Shown: one piece after another, positions 24,314 to 33,184 of the stretch
How the letters are laid out: each line of letters opens with the position of its first letter
Position numbering within the stretch: position 1 is the stretch's first letter
Assembly (NCBI RefSeq): GCF_000010805.1
Contig: NC_012522.1
Coordinates: 1,364,001-1,428,000 of the forward strand
Source: Rhodococcus opacus B4
GTDB lineage: Bacteria; Actinomycetota; Actinomycetes; Mycobacteriales; Mycobacteriaceae
Direction of reading: 5' to 3'
DNA length: 64,000 bases
Made by a program: the position numbers and the translations under genes
The notes under the pieces: model-generated
What the model saw: the letters and a program-made list of their open reading frames with translations, nothing else
The model's database searches: none
What the model was told of the DNA's origin: nothing

Positions 24314-25771
24314 ATGGGCCTCGACAAGAGCACCCGAAACCTTTGGGCCGCAGCCCTCGTGGCGATCGTGACCGTCGCCGGCGCCGTCACCACGGTGATC
24401 GTGCACGAACCGGAGCCGCAGCTGGAGGTGAACATCCCCGGGCTGTCCGGCTTCACCACAAATCCCGACACCCCGGAGGCGTCGCCCAATGCCCCGGCCG
24501 CCGAGTGGTCGCTGGACGCGGCCGCCACCTACGACCGGCAGTTCGCCGTCTTCCGCAACCCGGTGTACGGCAGCGGATTCGACTCGGGCGAACCGGGATT
24601 CGTCGATGCCGGTGACACGCTGGTCACCATGATCGGGTTGGTGAACCAGCAGACGTCGGGACTCGACGAGGCGACCCTGGTCGGGGTGGACGCCGGCACT
24701 GGGACGGTGCGCTGGCAGACGCCGGTCGAGTCGCTGGGCGGATGCGCCGACACTCTCGCCGCGGGGCGGATGGTCTGTTACACGACGCCCTACGAGGACG
24801 CGCCGACCATCCTGGCCGTCGATACCGCGACCGGCTCCGTGACGCGCACCCCGACCGACTGGACGATCCTCGCGATGACGGCCTCCGACGACTGGCTGTA
24901 CGTCATGGAAGGCGACCCGGAGTCGGACGACATCCGGGTGCACAGCGGCATCCCTGCCGATCCCGACGCCCGGTGGTCGCAGCAGTTCGACCTCGGAGCG
25001 GCGTGGGAGGACGCGTTCGGCGGCCACCTGATGAGCACCGACCACGGGCAGGGGGTGCTCGAACTCGGCGGCGAGGTCGCGGGATTCGACCTCGCGACGG
25101 GCAGTCCGACGTTCACACGAACACTGCCGGACTGCACGCAGTCCGCCCGGGCGACCGACGGTGGCGTGGTCGTCCGCGTGCACAGCGACTGCAGCCTCGG
25201 CAAGGTGCTGGGCTCGGAGGCCGTGGACCACACCGGTGCCGTCCTCGCGACGTCGGAGGTCGAGGCGGCGCACACCCTCGCCGTCGATCGTCCCGCCGAC
25301 ACCAGAATTCCGGTGCTGCTCGGCGACGGCGCCTACGACCGCACGACGGGCGAACTGCGGTGGACGAGCCCGGATCTCGTGTCGACGCCGCACGTCAATA
25401 CGCCGGAGTCGTACGGCCCCAATGCGACTCAGGGCACCGCCGTGGCCGTGCTGGGCGAGGTGGCGCTGCTGCGCGACTACGAGGGCAAGACGGAAACCGC
25501 GCTCGACCTGCGGTCCGGGGAACGGTTGTGGCACCGCGGCACCGACTCGTACGGCACCGTCGTCGCCGCGGAGGGCGAGACCGCGGTCATGCTGGAATCC
25601 GACGTGCTGCGCGCCCTGGACGTCCGGTCGGGCGAGGAACTGTGGGTGCTTCCCCTGCAGACCGTGATCGACGACGACGCGTGGGACCGCACCCCCGTCG
25701 TCGCGGCGTCGGATACCCGACTGGTCTACGTGACTTCGGGGTCGATGGTCGGGCTGGGTTCGGCCGGCTGA
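24314..25771 (+). CDS. Membrane-anchored PQQ-like beta-propeller protein
   Basis: A protein of 485 aa with one N-terminal membrane anchor (about 9-30) and an extracytoplasmic part made of repeated propeller strands: LVGVDAGTGTVRWQTPV, AFDLATGSPTFT-like, YDRTTGELRWTSPD, LDLRSGERLWHRGT, ALDVRSGEELWVLP. The D..G...W pattern is that of PQQ/WD-like blades as in BamB, but there is no sign of bound PQQ. Such domains usually bind proteins or scaffold envelope complexes. The ATG lies 5 bp after the preceding stop, so it is co-expressed with that membrane-anchored neighbour. Confidence 0.7.
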   Translation: MGLDKSTRNLWAAALVAIVTVAGAVTTVIVHEPEPQLEVNIPGLSGFTTNPDTPEASPNAPAAEWSLDAAATYDRQFAVFRNPVYGSGFDSGEPGFVDAGDTLVTMIGLVNQQTSGLDEATLVGVDAGTGTVRWQTPVESLGGCADTLAAGRMVCYTTPYEDAPTILAVDTATGSVTRTPTDWTILAMTASDDWLYVMEGDPESDDIRVHSGIPADPDARWSQQFDLGAAWEDAFGGHLMSTDHGQGVLELGGEVAGFDLATGSPTFTRTLPDCTQSARATDGGVVVRVHSDCSLGKVLGSEAVDHTGAVLATSEVEAAHTLAVDRPADTRIPVLLGDGAYDRTTGELRWTSPDLVSTPHVNTPESYGPNATQGTAVAVLGEVALLRDYEGKTETALDLRSGERLWHRGTDSYGTVVAAEGETAVMLESDVLRALDVRSGEELWVLPLQTVIDDDAWDRTPVVAASDTRLVYVTSGSMVGLGSAG

Positions 25772-25775
25772 TCGG

Positions 25776-26909
25776 CTACCCGGTGGGTGCGTTCCGCGCG
25801 CCGAGCCGCCACAGCGACGTCACTTCCCGCTTGCGGGCGGCGTGCAGCGCATCCGAGCGGTCGGTGACCTTGCCGTGCCGGGGCGCCACGTCCCGCCGTC
25901 CGAGAACGGTCAGGCCGGCGTCGTCGATCAGGGTCAGCAATTCCTCGCGGGTCCGCAGTCCGAGGTGCTCGGCGATGTCGGACAGGACGAGCCAGCCCTC
26001 TCCCCCGGGTTCGAGGTGCTCGGCCAGGCCGGCCAGGAACCCGCGGAGCATCCGGCTGTCCGGGTCGTAGATCGCGTACTCGATCGGCGAGGTGGGCCGG
26101 GCCGGGATCCACGGCGGGTTGCACACCACCAGCGGCGCCCGGCCTTCCGGGAACAGATCGGTTTCCACCACCTGCACCCGGTCGGAATACCCGAGCCGGT
26201 CCAGATTCGCCCGCGCGCAGGCCAACGCGTTCGCGTCGAGTTCGGTCGAGATCACCTTCTCGACGCCGCGGTGCGCAAGGACGGCCGCCAGCACCCCGGT
26301 GCCGGTGCCGATGTCGAACGCCTTCGCGAGCGACGGCAGCGGGGTCTCGGCGACGAGGTCGACGTATTCGCCGCGAATCGGTGAGAACACGCCGTAGCCG
26401 GGGTGGATGCGCGCGCCGAGGGCGGGAATCTCGACGCCCTTCTTCTGCCACTCGTGGGCGCCGATCGCGCCCAGCAGATCGCGCAGGCTGGCGACGGAGG
26501 GCTGATCCGTCGACCCGAACGCCTCCCGCACGGCCTCCCGCACGTCGGGGGCGCGGCGCAGCGGAACGTTCTGGTCGGCGTCGAATGGAACCAGCAGCAT
26601 CCCGAGGATGCCCGCCCGCCGCGACTGCGTCTGCCGGTGCAGGTGGAACGCCGTCGCCGGGTCGGTGGACGTCTTGCGGGCCTTGCGGTCGGTGCGGGCG
26701 GCGACGGCCGTGCCGAGCTGGCGGGCGTTGTGGAAGTCACCGCGCCACAGCAGCGCCGTCCCCTCGCAGGCCAGGCGGTACGCCTCGTCGGCGGTCATCG
26801 AGTCGTCGGCCACCCGGACCTTCTTCGGGGGCGTCGCCCCGCTGGTCGACCGCCACACCGCCGAACGCTCGATGCCGTCCTCGGTCCAGCGGACGAACTC
26901 GGTTTCCAT
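25776..26909 (-). CDS. Class I SAM-dependent methyltransferase, PrmC/HemK-like
   Basis: A protein of 377 aa. The catalytic half has SAM-binding motif I FDIGTGTGVLAAVLAHRG, an acidic strand-2 end STELDAN and the NPPW motif (VVCNPPWIPA), typical of enzymes that methylate a planar nitrogen (PrmC/RlmG-like). The N-terminal ~160 residues form a separate basic region (VAARTDRKARKTSTDPATAF) that may recognise protein or RNA. The exact target is unknown. It converges with the propeller gene, only 4 bp away. Just upstream of its start lies hairpin copy B. Confidence 0.8.
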   Translation of the reverse strand: METEFVRWTEDGIERSAVWRSTSGATPPKKVRVADDSMTADEAYRLACEGTALLWRGDFHNARQLGTAVAARTDRKARKTSTDPATAFHLHRQTQSRRAGILGMLLVPFDADQNVPLRRAPDVREAVREAFGSTDQPSVASLRDLLGAIGAHEWQKKGVEIPALGARIHPGYGVFSPIRGEYVDLVAETPLPSLAKAFDIGTGTGVLAAVLAHRGVEKVISTELDANALACARANLDRLGYSDRVQVVETDLFPEGRAPLVVCNPPWIPARPTSPIEYAIYDPDSRMLRGFLAGLAEHLEPGGEGWLVLSDIAEHLGLRTREELLTLIDDAGLTVLGRRDVAPRHGKVTDRSDALHAARKREVTSLWRLGARNAPTG

Positions 26910-26917
26910 CGCACCAC

Positions 26918-26993
26918 CATAGGCCTACGGCCCGTGCGCCTTTTCGGTAGCTGCAACTACCAGAAAGGCGCACGGGCGGCGGAGCCGCCTCTA
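26918..26993. repeat. 76-bp palindromic repeat, copy B of the CCCGTGCGCCTTT hairpin
   Basis: The 20-bp arms CCCGTGCGCCTTTTCGGTAG (26931-26950) and CTACCAGAAAGGCGCACGGG (26957-26976) leave a 6-nt loop CTGCAA. A mini-palindrome GGCGGAGCCGCC follows. The whole 76 bp recurs at 34616-34691 with only two differences. It lies between two tandem minus-strand genes, at the end of the quinone oxidoreductase gene (last 3 bp overlap its stop), so termination of that transcript is the simplest role. Confidence 0.8.
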
Positions 26994-27983
26994 GCGGAGG
27001 GTGAGCACACTCTTCCCGACGGTTCGGCGGCGTTCGAGGTCGAGCAGGGCCTCGGCCGCCGCCTCGAACGGGTAGCGCGTCGGCTCCGGTACCGTCAACG
27101 CGCCCGACGCCAGGAGCGGAAACAATTCGTCCCACTGCGACGACAGTCGTCCGGGCACTTCGGCCCACCACGAGCCCCACGCGACTCCGACTGCGGACGC
27201 GTTCTTCAGCAGCAGTCGGTTCACTTTCACGGAGGGGATGTCCCGGCCCGTGAAACCCATCACGAGAATCCTGCCGCCCGTCGCGAGGGACCGGATGCTG
27301 TCGGTGAAGCGATCTCCGCCGACCGGGTCGACCACGACATCCACCCCGCGGCCGCCGGTGATCCCGAGGACGTCGTCGCGCCAGTTCCGGGTGGACACGA
27401 CGTCGGAGGCGCCGAGACTGCGCGCGTACTCCGCCTTCTCCTCGCTGCTGACGACAGCGATGGTTCGCGACGCACCGAGGTGAGGTGCCAGGGTGGTCGC
27501 GGCGGTGCCGATGCCTCCCGCCGCGCCGTGAACGAGTACCGACTCCCCCTCCTCGAGGCGCCCACGACGGACCAGTGCGAAATGCACGGTGAGGAAGTTG
27601 AACAACAGGGCGGCGCCGACGGACATCGAAATCGTTTCCGGGAGAGGGAAAGTCGCCTCCGACGACAGCGCGACCACGTCGGCCATCGCGCCACCCACAC
27701 CGGTCAATCCGACGACTCGGTCACCCGGCGAGAATCTGCTGCCATCGGGGGCCGACCTCACGATCCCGGCGACCTCGCCGCCGGGAACGAAGGGCAGGTC
27801 GGGCTTGTACTGGTACCGGCCCTGGGTGAGAAGCAGATCCGGGAACGACACCCCGACCGCGTGAACGTCGACCAGGACGGAGGAATCGTCCGCGACGGGT
27901 TCGTCGACCTCGACCGCGCCGAGTGCCCGCGGACCGTCGAGCTCGGTGACCATCAGCGCGCGCATGCGGTTGCCGCTGTTCAT
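26991..27983 (-). CDS. NADPH:quinone oxidoreductase family, zinc-less MDR dehydrogenase
   Basis: A protein of 330 aa of the quinone oxidoreductase branch of medium-chain dehydrogenases. Family marks: GVSFPDLLLTQGRYQYKP-like N-terminal motif, FVPGGEVAGIV, and the Rossmann motif VLVHGAAGGIGTAAT. The structural and catalytic zinc Cys residues are absent. It would reduce an enone or quinone, or act as an enoyl reductase, with NADPH. The ATG overlaps the acyl-CoA synthetase stop (ATGA), so it is the third gene of the importer-ligase-reductase operon. Confidence 0.85.
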   Translation of the reverse strand: MNSGNRMRALMVTELDGPRALGAVEVDEPVADDSSVLVDVHAVGVSFPDLLLTQGRYQYKPDLPFVPGGEVAGIVRSAPDGSRFSPGDRVVGLTGVGGAMADVVALSSEATFPLPETISMSVGAALLFNFLTVHFALVRRGRLEEGESVLVHGAAGGIGTAATTLAPHLGASRTIAVVSSEEKAEYARSLGASDVVSTRNWRDDVLGITGGRGVDVVVDPVGGDRFTDSIRSLATGGRILVMGFTGRDIPSVKVNRLLLKNASAVGVAWGSWWAEVPGRLSSQWDELFPLLASGALTVPEPTRYPFEAAAEALLDLERRRTVGKSVLTLR

Positions 27984-29620
27984 GTGGTGGGGAGGTCGCG
28001 GACCGCTGCCCGGCGTAGCTTGCCGACTTCGGTGCGTGGGAGGTCGGGCAGGAAGTCGACGACCTTGGGCGCCGCGTAGGGCCCCACGCGCTGCGCGACG
28101 AGTTGCTTCAGTTGTGTCACGAGGTCGCTGTTGTCACCCGAGTCGTCCACGCGGACAACGACCGCCCGGACCACTCCGCCGCGGCCTGGATCTTCGTATG
28201 CGACTGCCGCGGCATCGGCGACCGCCGGGTGCTGCAGCAGCGCGTTCTCGACCTCCACCGGGCTGATGTTGTGCCCCGACGCGATGATCATGTCGTCGTC
28301 CCGGCCCAGTATCTGCCACCGTCCGTCGGCGTCCGTGACGGCGCGGTCCTCGGTGAGGAACACGTCACCGCGCCAGCGGTGAGCCCACAGCTCGGGTGCG
28401 TTCTCGTAGCCGCTGGACATCTGGTGGCGGGGCTGCCGTACCGCGATCAATCCCGGACTGCCCTCGGCCACCGGTTGTCCGTCCCGGTCGGCAAGGAAGG
28501 TGTCGAAACCCGGAATCGTGCCGGACATCCAGCCCGGACCGGACCGCGTTTCGGTGCCCTGGGTGTCGCCGAGCAGCATACCGACCTCGGACAGCCCGTA
28601 CCCGTTGCGCACGGCGGGTGCACCGGTCTCGGCCCACGCTGCGGCGACCGCTGCGGTCAGCGGTTCGCCCGCAGCGGCGACGGTGCGGAGCGACGGCGGC
28701 ACCCCTTCCTGCGCGAACGTCGCCGTCAGTCGCCGCAATGCGGCAGGCGCGGTGGTGAGGATCGTCGCCCTCTCCTCCCGGATGACGCGATGCCAGGCCT
28801 CCGGGACGAACTTCCCCGAGTACATGACCCGCGGCACGCCCAGCGCCATGACGGCGGCGCCCGTGCTCAAGAGCCCGAACGCCCACGCCGGGTCCGAGGT
28901 GGAGAAGACGACGCTGTCGCGGGTCGCCCCGAGAACGGTCTTCGCGTAGGGCATGACCGAGACGAACGAGGCGTGGGTCATGGTGCACGCCTTCGGTGTT
29001 CCGGACGTTCCGCTGGTGAACAGCAGGGTCGCGGTGTCTCCCAGCGCGGTTGTCTCGAACGGTCCGTCGGCGGCTGCCCGATCGACCTCGGTCCAGAACG
29101 ACTTGTCTCCCCCGCCGGCAGCACCGTCGCCGACGACGAACACGGCCGGATCGAGTCCGTAGGTCGCCTGCGCCTCCGCGAGGGCCGGCCGGTACCGCCG
29201 ATCGACGACGATAGCGCGGACTCCCGCCGCGTCGAGGCGCAGACCGATCGCGTCCGGAGCGAAGCCGCCGAACAACGGCACGTACACCAGCCCGGATCGC
29301 CACACCGCCAGCGCGGTGATCCAACTCTCGACCTGTCGGGACAGCAGCCCGCCGACTCGGTCTCCCCGCTTCAGCCCCGCTCGGGCGAATACCCGTGCCG
29401 CTTTGGCGGCGAGCCGGTCGAGTTCGTGGTATGTCCAGCGGTCGGCCGACCCGTCTTCGTGCCGGACGGTCAGCGCCACTCGACTCGGGTCGGCGGCGTA
29501 GCGGGTGCAGATCTCGTGGGCGGTGTTGAAGTCGCCGCCGAACGGGTCGCGGTCGAGCAGCGACTCGATGTCCTGCCAGGCAGCGGCGATTGCGGGCGAC
29601 GCGGGTCTGTCGAGAGACAT
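27980..29620 (-). CDS. AMP-dependent acyl-CoA synthetase
   Basis: A protein of 546 aa with all adenylation motifs: LLFTSGTSGTPKACTMTH (P-loop), NGYGLSEVG (A5), GRDDDMIIASGHNISPVEVE (A8) and the catalytic Lys in RTEVGKLRR (A10). It ligates a carboxylic acid to CoA with ATP. It is close to acetyl/medium-chain acyl-CoA synthetases, and the substrate may be a short, branched, cyclic or aromatic acid brought in by the adjacent importer. The ATG at 29620 overlaps the transporter stop (TGATG) and is preferred over a much longer frame that reads into the transporter. Confidence 0.88.
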   Translation of the reverse strand: MSLDRPASPAIAAAWQDIESLLDRDPFGGDFNTAHEICTRYAADPSRVALTVRHEDGSADRWTYHELDRLAAKAARVFARAGLKRGDRVGGLLSRQVESWITALAVWRSGLVYVPLFGGFAPDAIGLRLDAAGVRAIVVDRRYRPALAEAQATYGLDPAVFVVGDGAAGGGDKSFWTEVDRAAADGPFETTALGDTATLLFTSGTSGTPKACTMTHASFVSVMPYAKTVLGATRDSVVFSTSDPAWAFGLLSTGAAVMALGVPRVMYSGKFVPEAWHRVIREERATILTTAPAALRRLTATFAQEGVPPSLRTVAAAGEPLTAAVAAAWAETGAPAVRNGYGLSEVGMLLGDTQGTETRSGPGWMSGTIPGFDTFLADRDGQPVAEGSPGLIAVRQPRHQMSSGYENAPELWAHRWRGDVFLTEDRAVTDADGRWQILGRDDDMIIASGHNISPVEVENALLQHPAVADAAAVAYEDPGRGGVVRAVVVRVDDSGDNSDLVTQLKQLVAQRVGPYAAPKVVDFLPDLPRTEVGKLRRAAVRDLPTT

Positions 29621-30909
29621 CAGTGGTTCACCTTTGCGGTTTTCGTCAGGGTCAGAACGAGGACGGTGATGGCGCACGCCGCGGCGATGTATGCGGCCAG
29701 GGCCCACGAACCGTCCGTCTCGGCCGCGATCGCCACCGCGATGAACGGTGCCGGAGCGCTGAACACGACACCGCCGAACTGATACGCGACGGACGCGCCC
29801 GTGTACCGGACTTCGGGAGGGAACAGAGCGGTGACATATCCTGCCACCGCGGAGTAGGTGACCGCGTGGCCGATGGTGATGATCAGAATCATCGCCACTA
29901 GCACCGCAGCACCCGCGCCGGTGGACAGTAACCAGAAGAACGGGTACGCGATCGCGGCCATGTAGAGGGACCCGTAGATCAACATCTTCCGGGCTCCGAT
30001 CCGGTCCGCGATCATCGACGCGTAGGGCACGGACACGATGTCGAGGACGCACGCGACGAGGATGCTGAGCAGAATCGTCTGCCGGGAGATACCGAGTTCC
30101 TTCGGACCATAGGACAGCACGAAAACGGTGACGAGGTAGAAGGGCACGAGCGACGCGGCCTGGGTCAGAATCCCCACACCCAGTGCACGCTTCTCACCCC
30201 GCAGTACCGCGAGGATCGGAAAGTCGGCAATCTTCTTGTCGCGCTTGACGTTCTCGAATTCCGGCGATTCGACGACCTTCAGCCGCACGTACATGCCGAC
30301 CGCGACCAGCCCCGCGCTGGCCAGGAAAGGAAGCCGCCAACCCCACGCCTGCACCTGATCCTCCGGAAGCTGCTCGACCAGGAGAAACGCGAGCGTGGCG
30401 AGCACGAGTCCAGCGGGAACGCCGGCTTGCGGCCAGCTGCCGTAGAAAGCGCGTTTCTCGCGCGGTGCATGTTCGACCGCCATCAGTACCGCGCCGCCCC
30501 ATTCTCCGCCGACCGCGAAGCCCTGCGCAAGGCGCGCGAGAACGAGGAGCACGGGCGCCGCGAGACCGATCACTCCGTAGGTGGGGATCAGGCCGATGGC
30601 GACCGTCGACGAACCCATCAGCACCAGGGAGAACACCAGCATCTTCTTGCGGCCGATCCGGTCTCCGAAGTGCCCGAAGACGATGGCGCCCGCGGGACGG
30701 GATACAAACGCGACACCGAACGTCGCGAACGCGGCGAGTGTTCCCGACAGCGGACTGAGCGATGGGAAGAACGCCTTCCCGAATATCAGGGCGGCCGCGG
30801 TCCCGAAGATGAAGAAGTCGTACCACTCGATCGCGGTTCCGACGAAGGACGCGAACGCGACCTTACGGGGTTCTACCCGGGTGACCTCCAGGTCGTCGAT
30901 GACTTTCAT
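29620..30909 (-). CDS. MHS-family MFS transporter (metabolite:H+ symporter)
   Basis: A protein of 429 aa with 12 predicted helices and the MHS family marks: GTAIEWYDFFIFG in TM1, GHFGDRIGRKKMLV in loop 2-3, and LARLAQGFAVGGEWGGA in TM4. Members import shikimate, proline, alpha-ketoglutarate, aromatic acids and similar carboxylates with protons. It heads the operon with the acyl-CoA synthetase and quinone oxidoreductase, so the cargo is probably the acid that the ligase activates. The promoter should lie in the 300-bp divergent gap. Confidence 0.88.
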   Translation of the reverse strand: MKVIDDLEVTRVEPRKVAFASFVGTAIEWYDFFIFGTAAALIFGKAFFPSLSPLSGTLAAFATFGVAFVSRPAGAIVFGHFGDRIGRKKMLVFSLVLMGSSTVAIGLIPTYGVIGLAAPVLLVLARLAQGFAVGGEWGGAVLMAVEHAPREKRAFYGSWPQAGVPAGLVLATLAFLLVEQLPEDQVQAWGWRLPFLASAGLVAVGMYVRLKVVESPEFENVKRDKKIADFPILAVLRGEKRALGVGILTQAASLVPFYLVTVFVLSYGPKELGISRQTILLSILVACVLDIVSVPYASMIADRIGARKMLIYGSLYMAAIAYPFFWLLSTGAGAAVLVAMILIITIGHAVTYSAVAGYVTALFPPEVRYTGASVAYQFGGVVFSAPAPFIAVAIAAETDGSWALAAYIAAACAITVLVLTLTKTAKVNH

Positions 30910-31095
30910 TCGAATCTCCCATCGCTGCTGATGTGGGGCGGTGTGGTTGCCGTGTCGACCCGGCGCCGACGCGGTTCTGATCGAGCGGTCGGGCCTCGCC
31001 GGAGTTCGTCGAGCGGATCTCGTGTCCGCGACGGCGCCCCCGTGTGGCCGCAGTCACAGGTTTAGCACAGCCGCGATGCCGACCGCAAGAATTTT

Positions 31096-31111
31096 TGTAC
31101 CGATCGATCCA
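31096..31111 (+). promoter_or_regulatory. Operator-like box 1, TGTACCGATCGATCCA
   Basis: A 16-bp box with a GATCGATC core. The same sequence with one change (C to T) occurs inverted at 31185-31200. It stands about 190 bp upstream of the MHS transporter start, just upstream of a possible minus-strand promoter. A pair of identical boxes in a divergent gap is typical of TetR or GntR control; the TetR gene at 33387 is the nearest candidate regulator. Confidence 0.55.
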
Positions 31112-31184
31112 CGCCGCAATCGACGCCAGCGAACGGGTGGTGAGCCGTTTTACACTGCGTTTTTCAATAGCCCTGGACTATTTT

Positions 31185-31200
31185 TGGATCGATCAGTACA
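31185..31200 (-). promoter_or_regulatory. Operator-like box 2, inverted TGTACTGATCGATCCA
   Basis: The inverted partner of box 1, 15 of 16 bases identical. It falls between the proposed -35 (31174) and -10 (31197) of the SDR gene and ends 10 bp before the ATG, so a bound repressor would block RNA polymerase. Confidence 0.55.
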
Positions 31201-31209
31201 TTTCTGAAC

Positions 31210-31953
31210 ATGAACGAGAACGACAACGAGGATCTCCGCGTCGCACTGGTGTCCGGCGGCTCCCGCGGCATCGGGGCCGCCGTCACCATCGGTCTGACCG
31301 AGCGCGGCTGCCGGGTCGGGTGCACGTACCGAACCGGTCGTGACGAGGCCGAGAAGCTCACCGCGGACGCCCCGGAACAGGTGCTCCCGATCCACTTCGA
31401 CCTGCACGACGACACAACAGCGGCCTCTGCAGTGGAGCGCGTCGTCTCCCACTGGGGACGCCTCGATTCACTGATCCTGAACGCGGGTCAGTGGTCGGGC
31501 GGGCGGCTCGCCGAGACGAAACCCGCCGCCTGGTGGAGCGTGATCGAGACGAACCTCCGCGGCACCGTCGCCCTCGCCCGGGCCGCGCTACCCCACCTCG
31601 CGAATGGCACGTCACCGAGCATCGTCCTGGTGTCGTCGGTCGTCGGCGTGATCGGGCACCCCGGAGACACCGCCTACGCGAGCGCGAAATCGGCGATGGT
31701 CGGCTTCGGCCGGTCGCTCGCGAAGGAGGTCGCCCGTGACGGCATTCGGGTCAACATCCTGGCCCCCGGCTTCGTCGCCACCGACATGACCGACGCCGTG
31801 CCTGCATCCGCGCGCAGACGCATCGAACAGGACACCGTCCTGGGCCGATTCGGCACCGTCGACGAAATCGCCAAAGCCGCAGTCTTCCTCAGCGAAGACG
31901 CCACTTTCTGCACCGGTTCCGTTCTCACCGTCGACGGAGGCTGGGCACTGTGA
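31210..31953 (+). CDS. SDR family oxidoreductase, FabG-like
   Basis: A protein of 247 aa of the classical short-chain dehydrogenase type. It has GGSRGIGAAV (cofactor loop), LILNAGQW, catalytic SSV...YASAK (Tyr and Lys spaced YxxxK) and the C-terminal VLTVDGGWAL. It should interconvert a 3-hydroxyacyl and 3-oxoacyl group or a similar alcohol/ketone. No Shine-Dalgarno precedes the ATG, and the proposed promoter would give a nearly leaderless message. It is followed 43 bp later by the acyl-CoA dehydrogenase gene, its likely pathway partner. Confidence 0.87.
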   Translation: MNENDNEDLRVALVSGGSRGIGAAVTIGLTERGCRVGCTYRTGRDEAEKLTADAPEQVLPIHFDLHDDTTAASAVERVVSHWGRLDSLILNAGQWSGGRLAETKPAAWWSVIETNLRGTVALARAALPHLANGTSPSIVLVSSVVGVIGHPGDTAYASAKSAMVGFGRSLAKEVARDGIRVNILAPGFVATDMTDAVPASARRRIEQDTVLGRFGTVDEIAKAAVFLSEDATFCTGSVLTVDGGWAL

Positions 31954-31996
31954 CACACCACGACTGCGACGACCCACAACGAAGGGAAGCAACACC

Positions 31997-33184
31997 ATGA
32001 CCGCGACACTTACGCATTCGGTCGGCATTACGGAGTCGGAGTACCTGGCTCTCCGGGACCGTATTTTCGAGGCGATCTGGTCCGAACTCGACCCGTTGGA
32101 ACGGCGGATCGAGGACGAGGAGCAGGTTCCGCACGACATCGTCATGCCGATCCTCACCCGGATCGGCGCACTCGGCCTGCTCGTTCCCCGCGAGTACGGC
32201 GGCAGCGGACTCTCGATCGCCCAGTACCTGCCGATCATCGCCGAGTTCGCCAAGGTGCAGGGCGGTCTCCGGGTAATCGTGCACGTGCACAACTCCTTCG
32301 CCCACGCGCTGTCCGAAATCGGGAACGAGCAGCAGAGGGCGGCGGTCCTTCCGGGCGCGGCGACGGGCCGGGACTCGGTCGCGTTCGCGCTCACGGAGCC
32401 GGGATTCGGGACCGGAGCCGACCTCGGGTCGACCGCGGTGCGGAACGGTGACGAGTACGTCATCACCGGCGAGAAGTGGTTGATCACCAACTCGGACATC
32501 GCGTCTCACTTCATCGTGTTCGCGAAGACGACCGACAGCGAGGTCTCGGCCTTCCTCGTTCCCCGTAACACCGAAGGCCTGTCGATCGCGGCACTACCCG
32601 AGACGATGGGGTGCAAGGGCACCGAGCACGGACGCGTCACCCTCGATTCCGTCCGGGTTCCCGCCACCGCACTCGTCGGCGCCGAGGGGCAGGGAAACGA
32701 GCACCTCGAACGCGCGCTGGAGATCAGCCGGGTCTTCATCGCGGCGAGTTCGCTCGGCACCTCCGAGCGCGCCCTCGAACTGTCGATCGCGCACGCGAAG
32801 AGCCGCGTCACGTTCGGCAAGCCGATCGGCACGCGGCAGGCGATCCAGCGCTACCTGGCAGAGATGGCCACCGACGTCTACGCCCTGCGCGGCATCCTGG
32901 CGGATGCAGCGAGGAAGTGGGATGCGGGCGAACGGATTCCGGCCGAGGCCAGTATGTGCAAGCTGTTCGGTCTCGAAGCCGTCGGCCGGGTGACCGACCG
33001 GGCCCTGCTGGTCCACGGCGGTATCGGCTACACGCGCGCGCATCCGATCGAGCGCCTCTACAGGGATGCCCGCCTCAACTGGCTGGAGGAGGGCACTCCG
33101 ACGATCCAGTACCTGGTGGCGGCGAGTCAACTGCTCGACGGGTACGCGTACTCCGACGCATTCGAGAGTTCGCCTCGACCCTGA
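31997..33184 (+). CDS. Acyl-CoA dehydrogenase
   Basis: A flavoenzyme of 395 aa at the usual family length. Marks: FALTEPGFGTGADLGS (FAD/substrate loop), ITGEKWLITNS, RVTFGKPIGTRQAIQRYLAEM, and the C-terminal LYRDARLNWLEEGTPTIQ, whose Glu before GT is the catalytic base in short/medium-chain members. It would introduce a double bond into the acyl-CoA made by the divergent synthetase, with FAD as cofactor. The ATG follows GAAGGGAAG. Together with the SDR gene it forms the second arm of the catabolic cluster. Confidence 0.9.
   Translation: MTATLTHSVGITESEYLALRDRIFEAIWSELDPLERRIEDEEQVPHDIVMPILTRIGALGLLVPREYGGSGLSIAQYLPIIAEFAKVQGGLRVIVHVHNSFAHALSEIGNEQQRAAVLPGAATGRDSVAFALTEPGFGTGADLGSTAVRNGDEYVITGEKWLITNSDIASHFIVFAKTTDSEVSAFLVPRNTEGLSIAALPETMGCKGTEHGRVTLDSVRVPATALVGAEGQGNEHLERALEISRVFIAASSLGTSERALELSIAHAKSRVTFGKPIGTRQAIQRYLAEMATDVYALRGILADAARKWDAGERIPAEASMCKLFGLEAVGRVTDRALLVHGGIGYTRAHPIERLYRDARLNWLEEGTPTIQYLVAASQLLDGYAYSDAFESSPRP

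Larger units (their letters stand above)
30910..31209. promoter_or_regulatory. Divergent 300-bp control region of the catabolic cluster
   Basis: This gap holds no gene. Two inverted copies of a 16-bp box lie at 31096-31111 and 31185-31200 (listed separately). On the plus strand, TGGACT (31174-31179) and TACATT (31197-31202), 17 bp apart, fit a -35/-10 pair that would start transcription at about the SDR ATG. On the minus strand, TTGCGG and TAAACC downstream of the first box could serve the transporter. The region around 31090-31205 is AT-rich compared with its surroundings. Confidence 0.6.
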
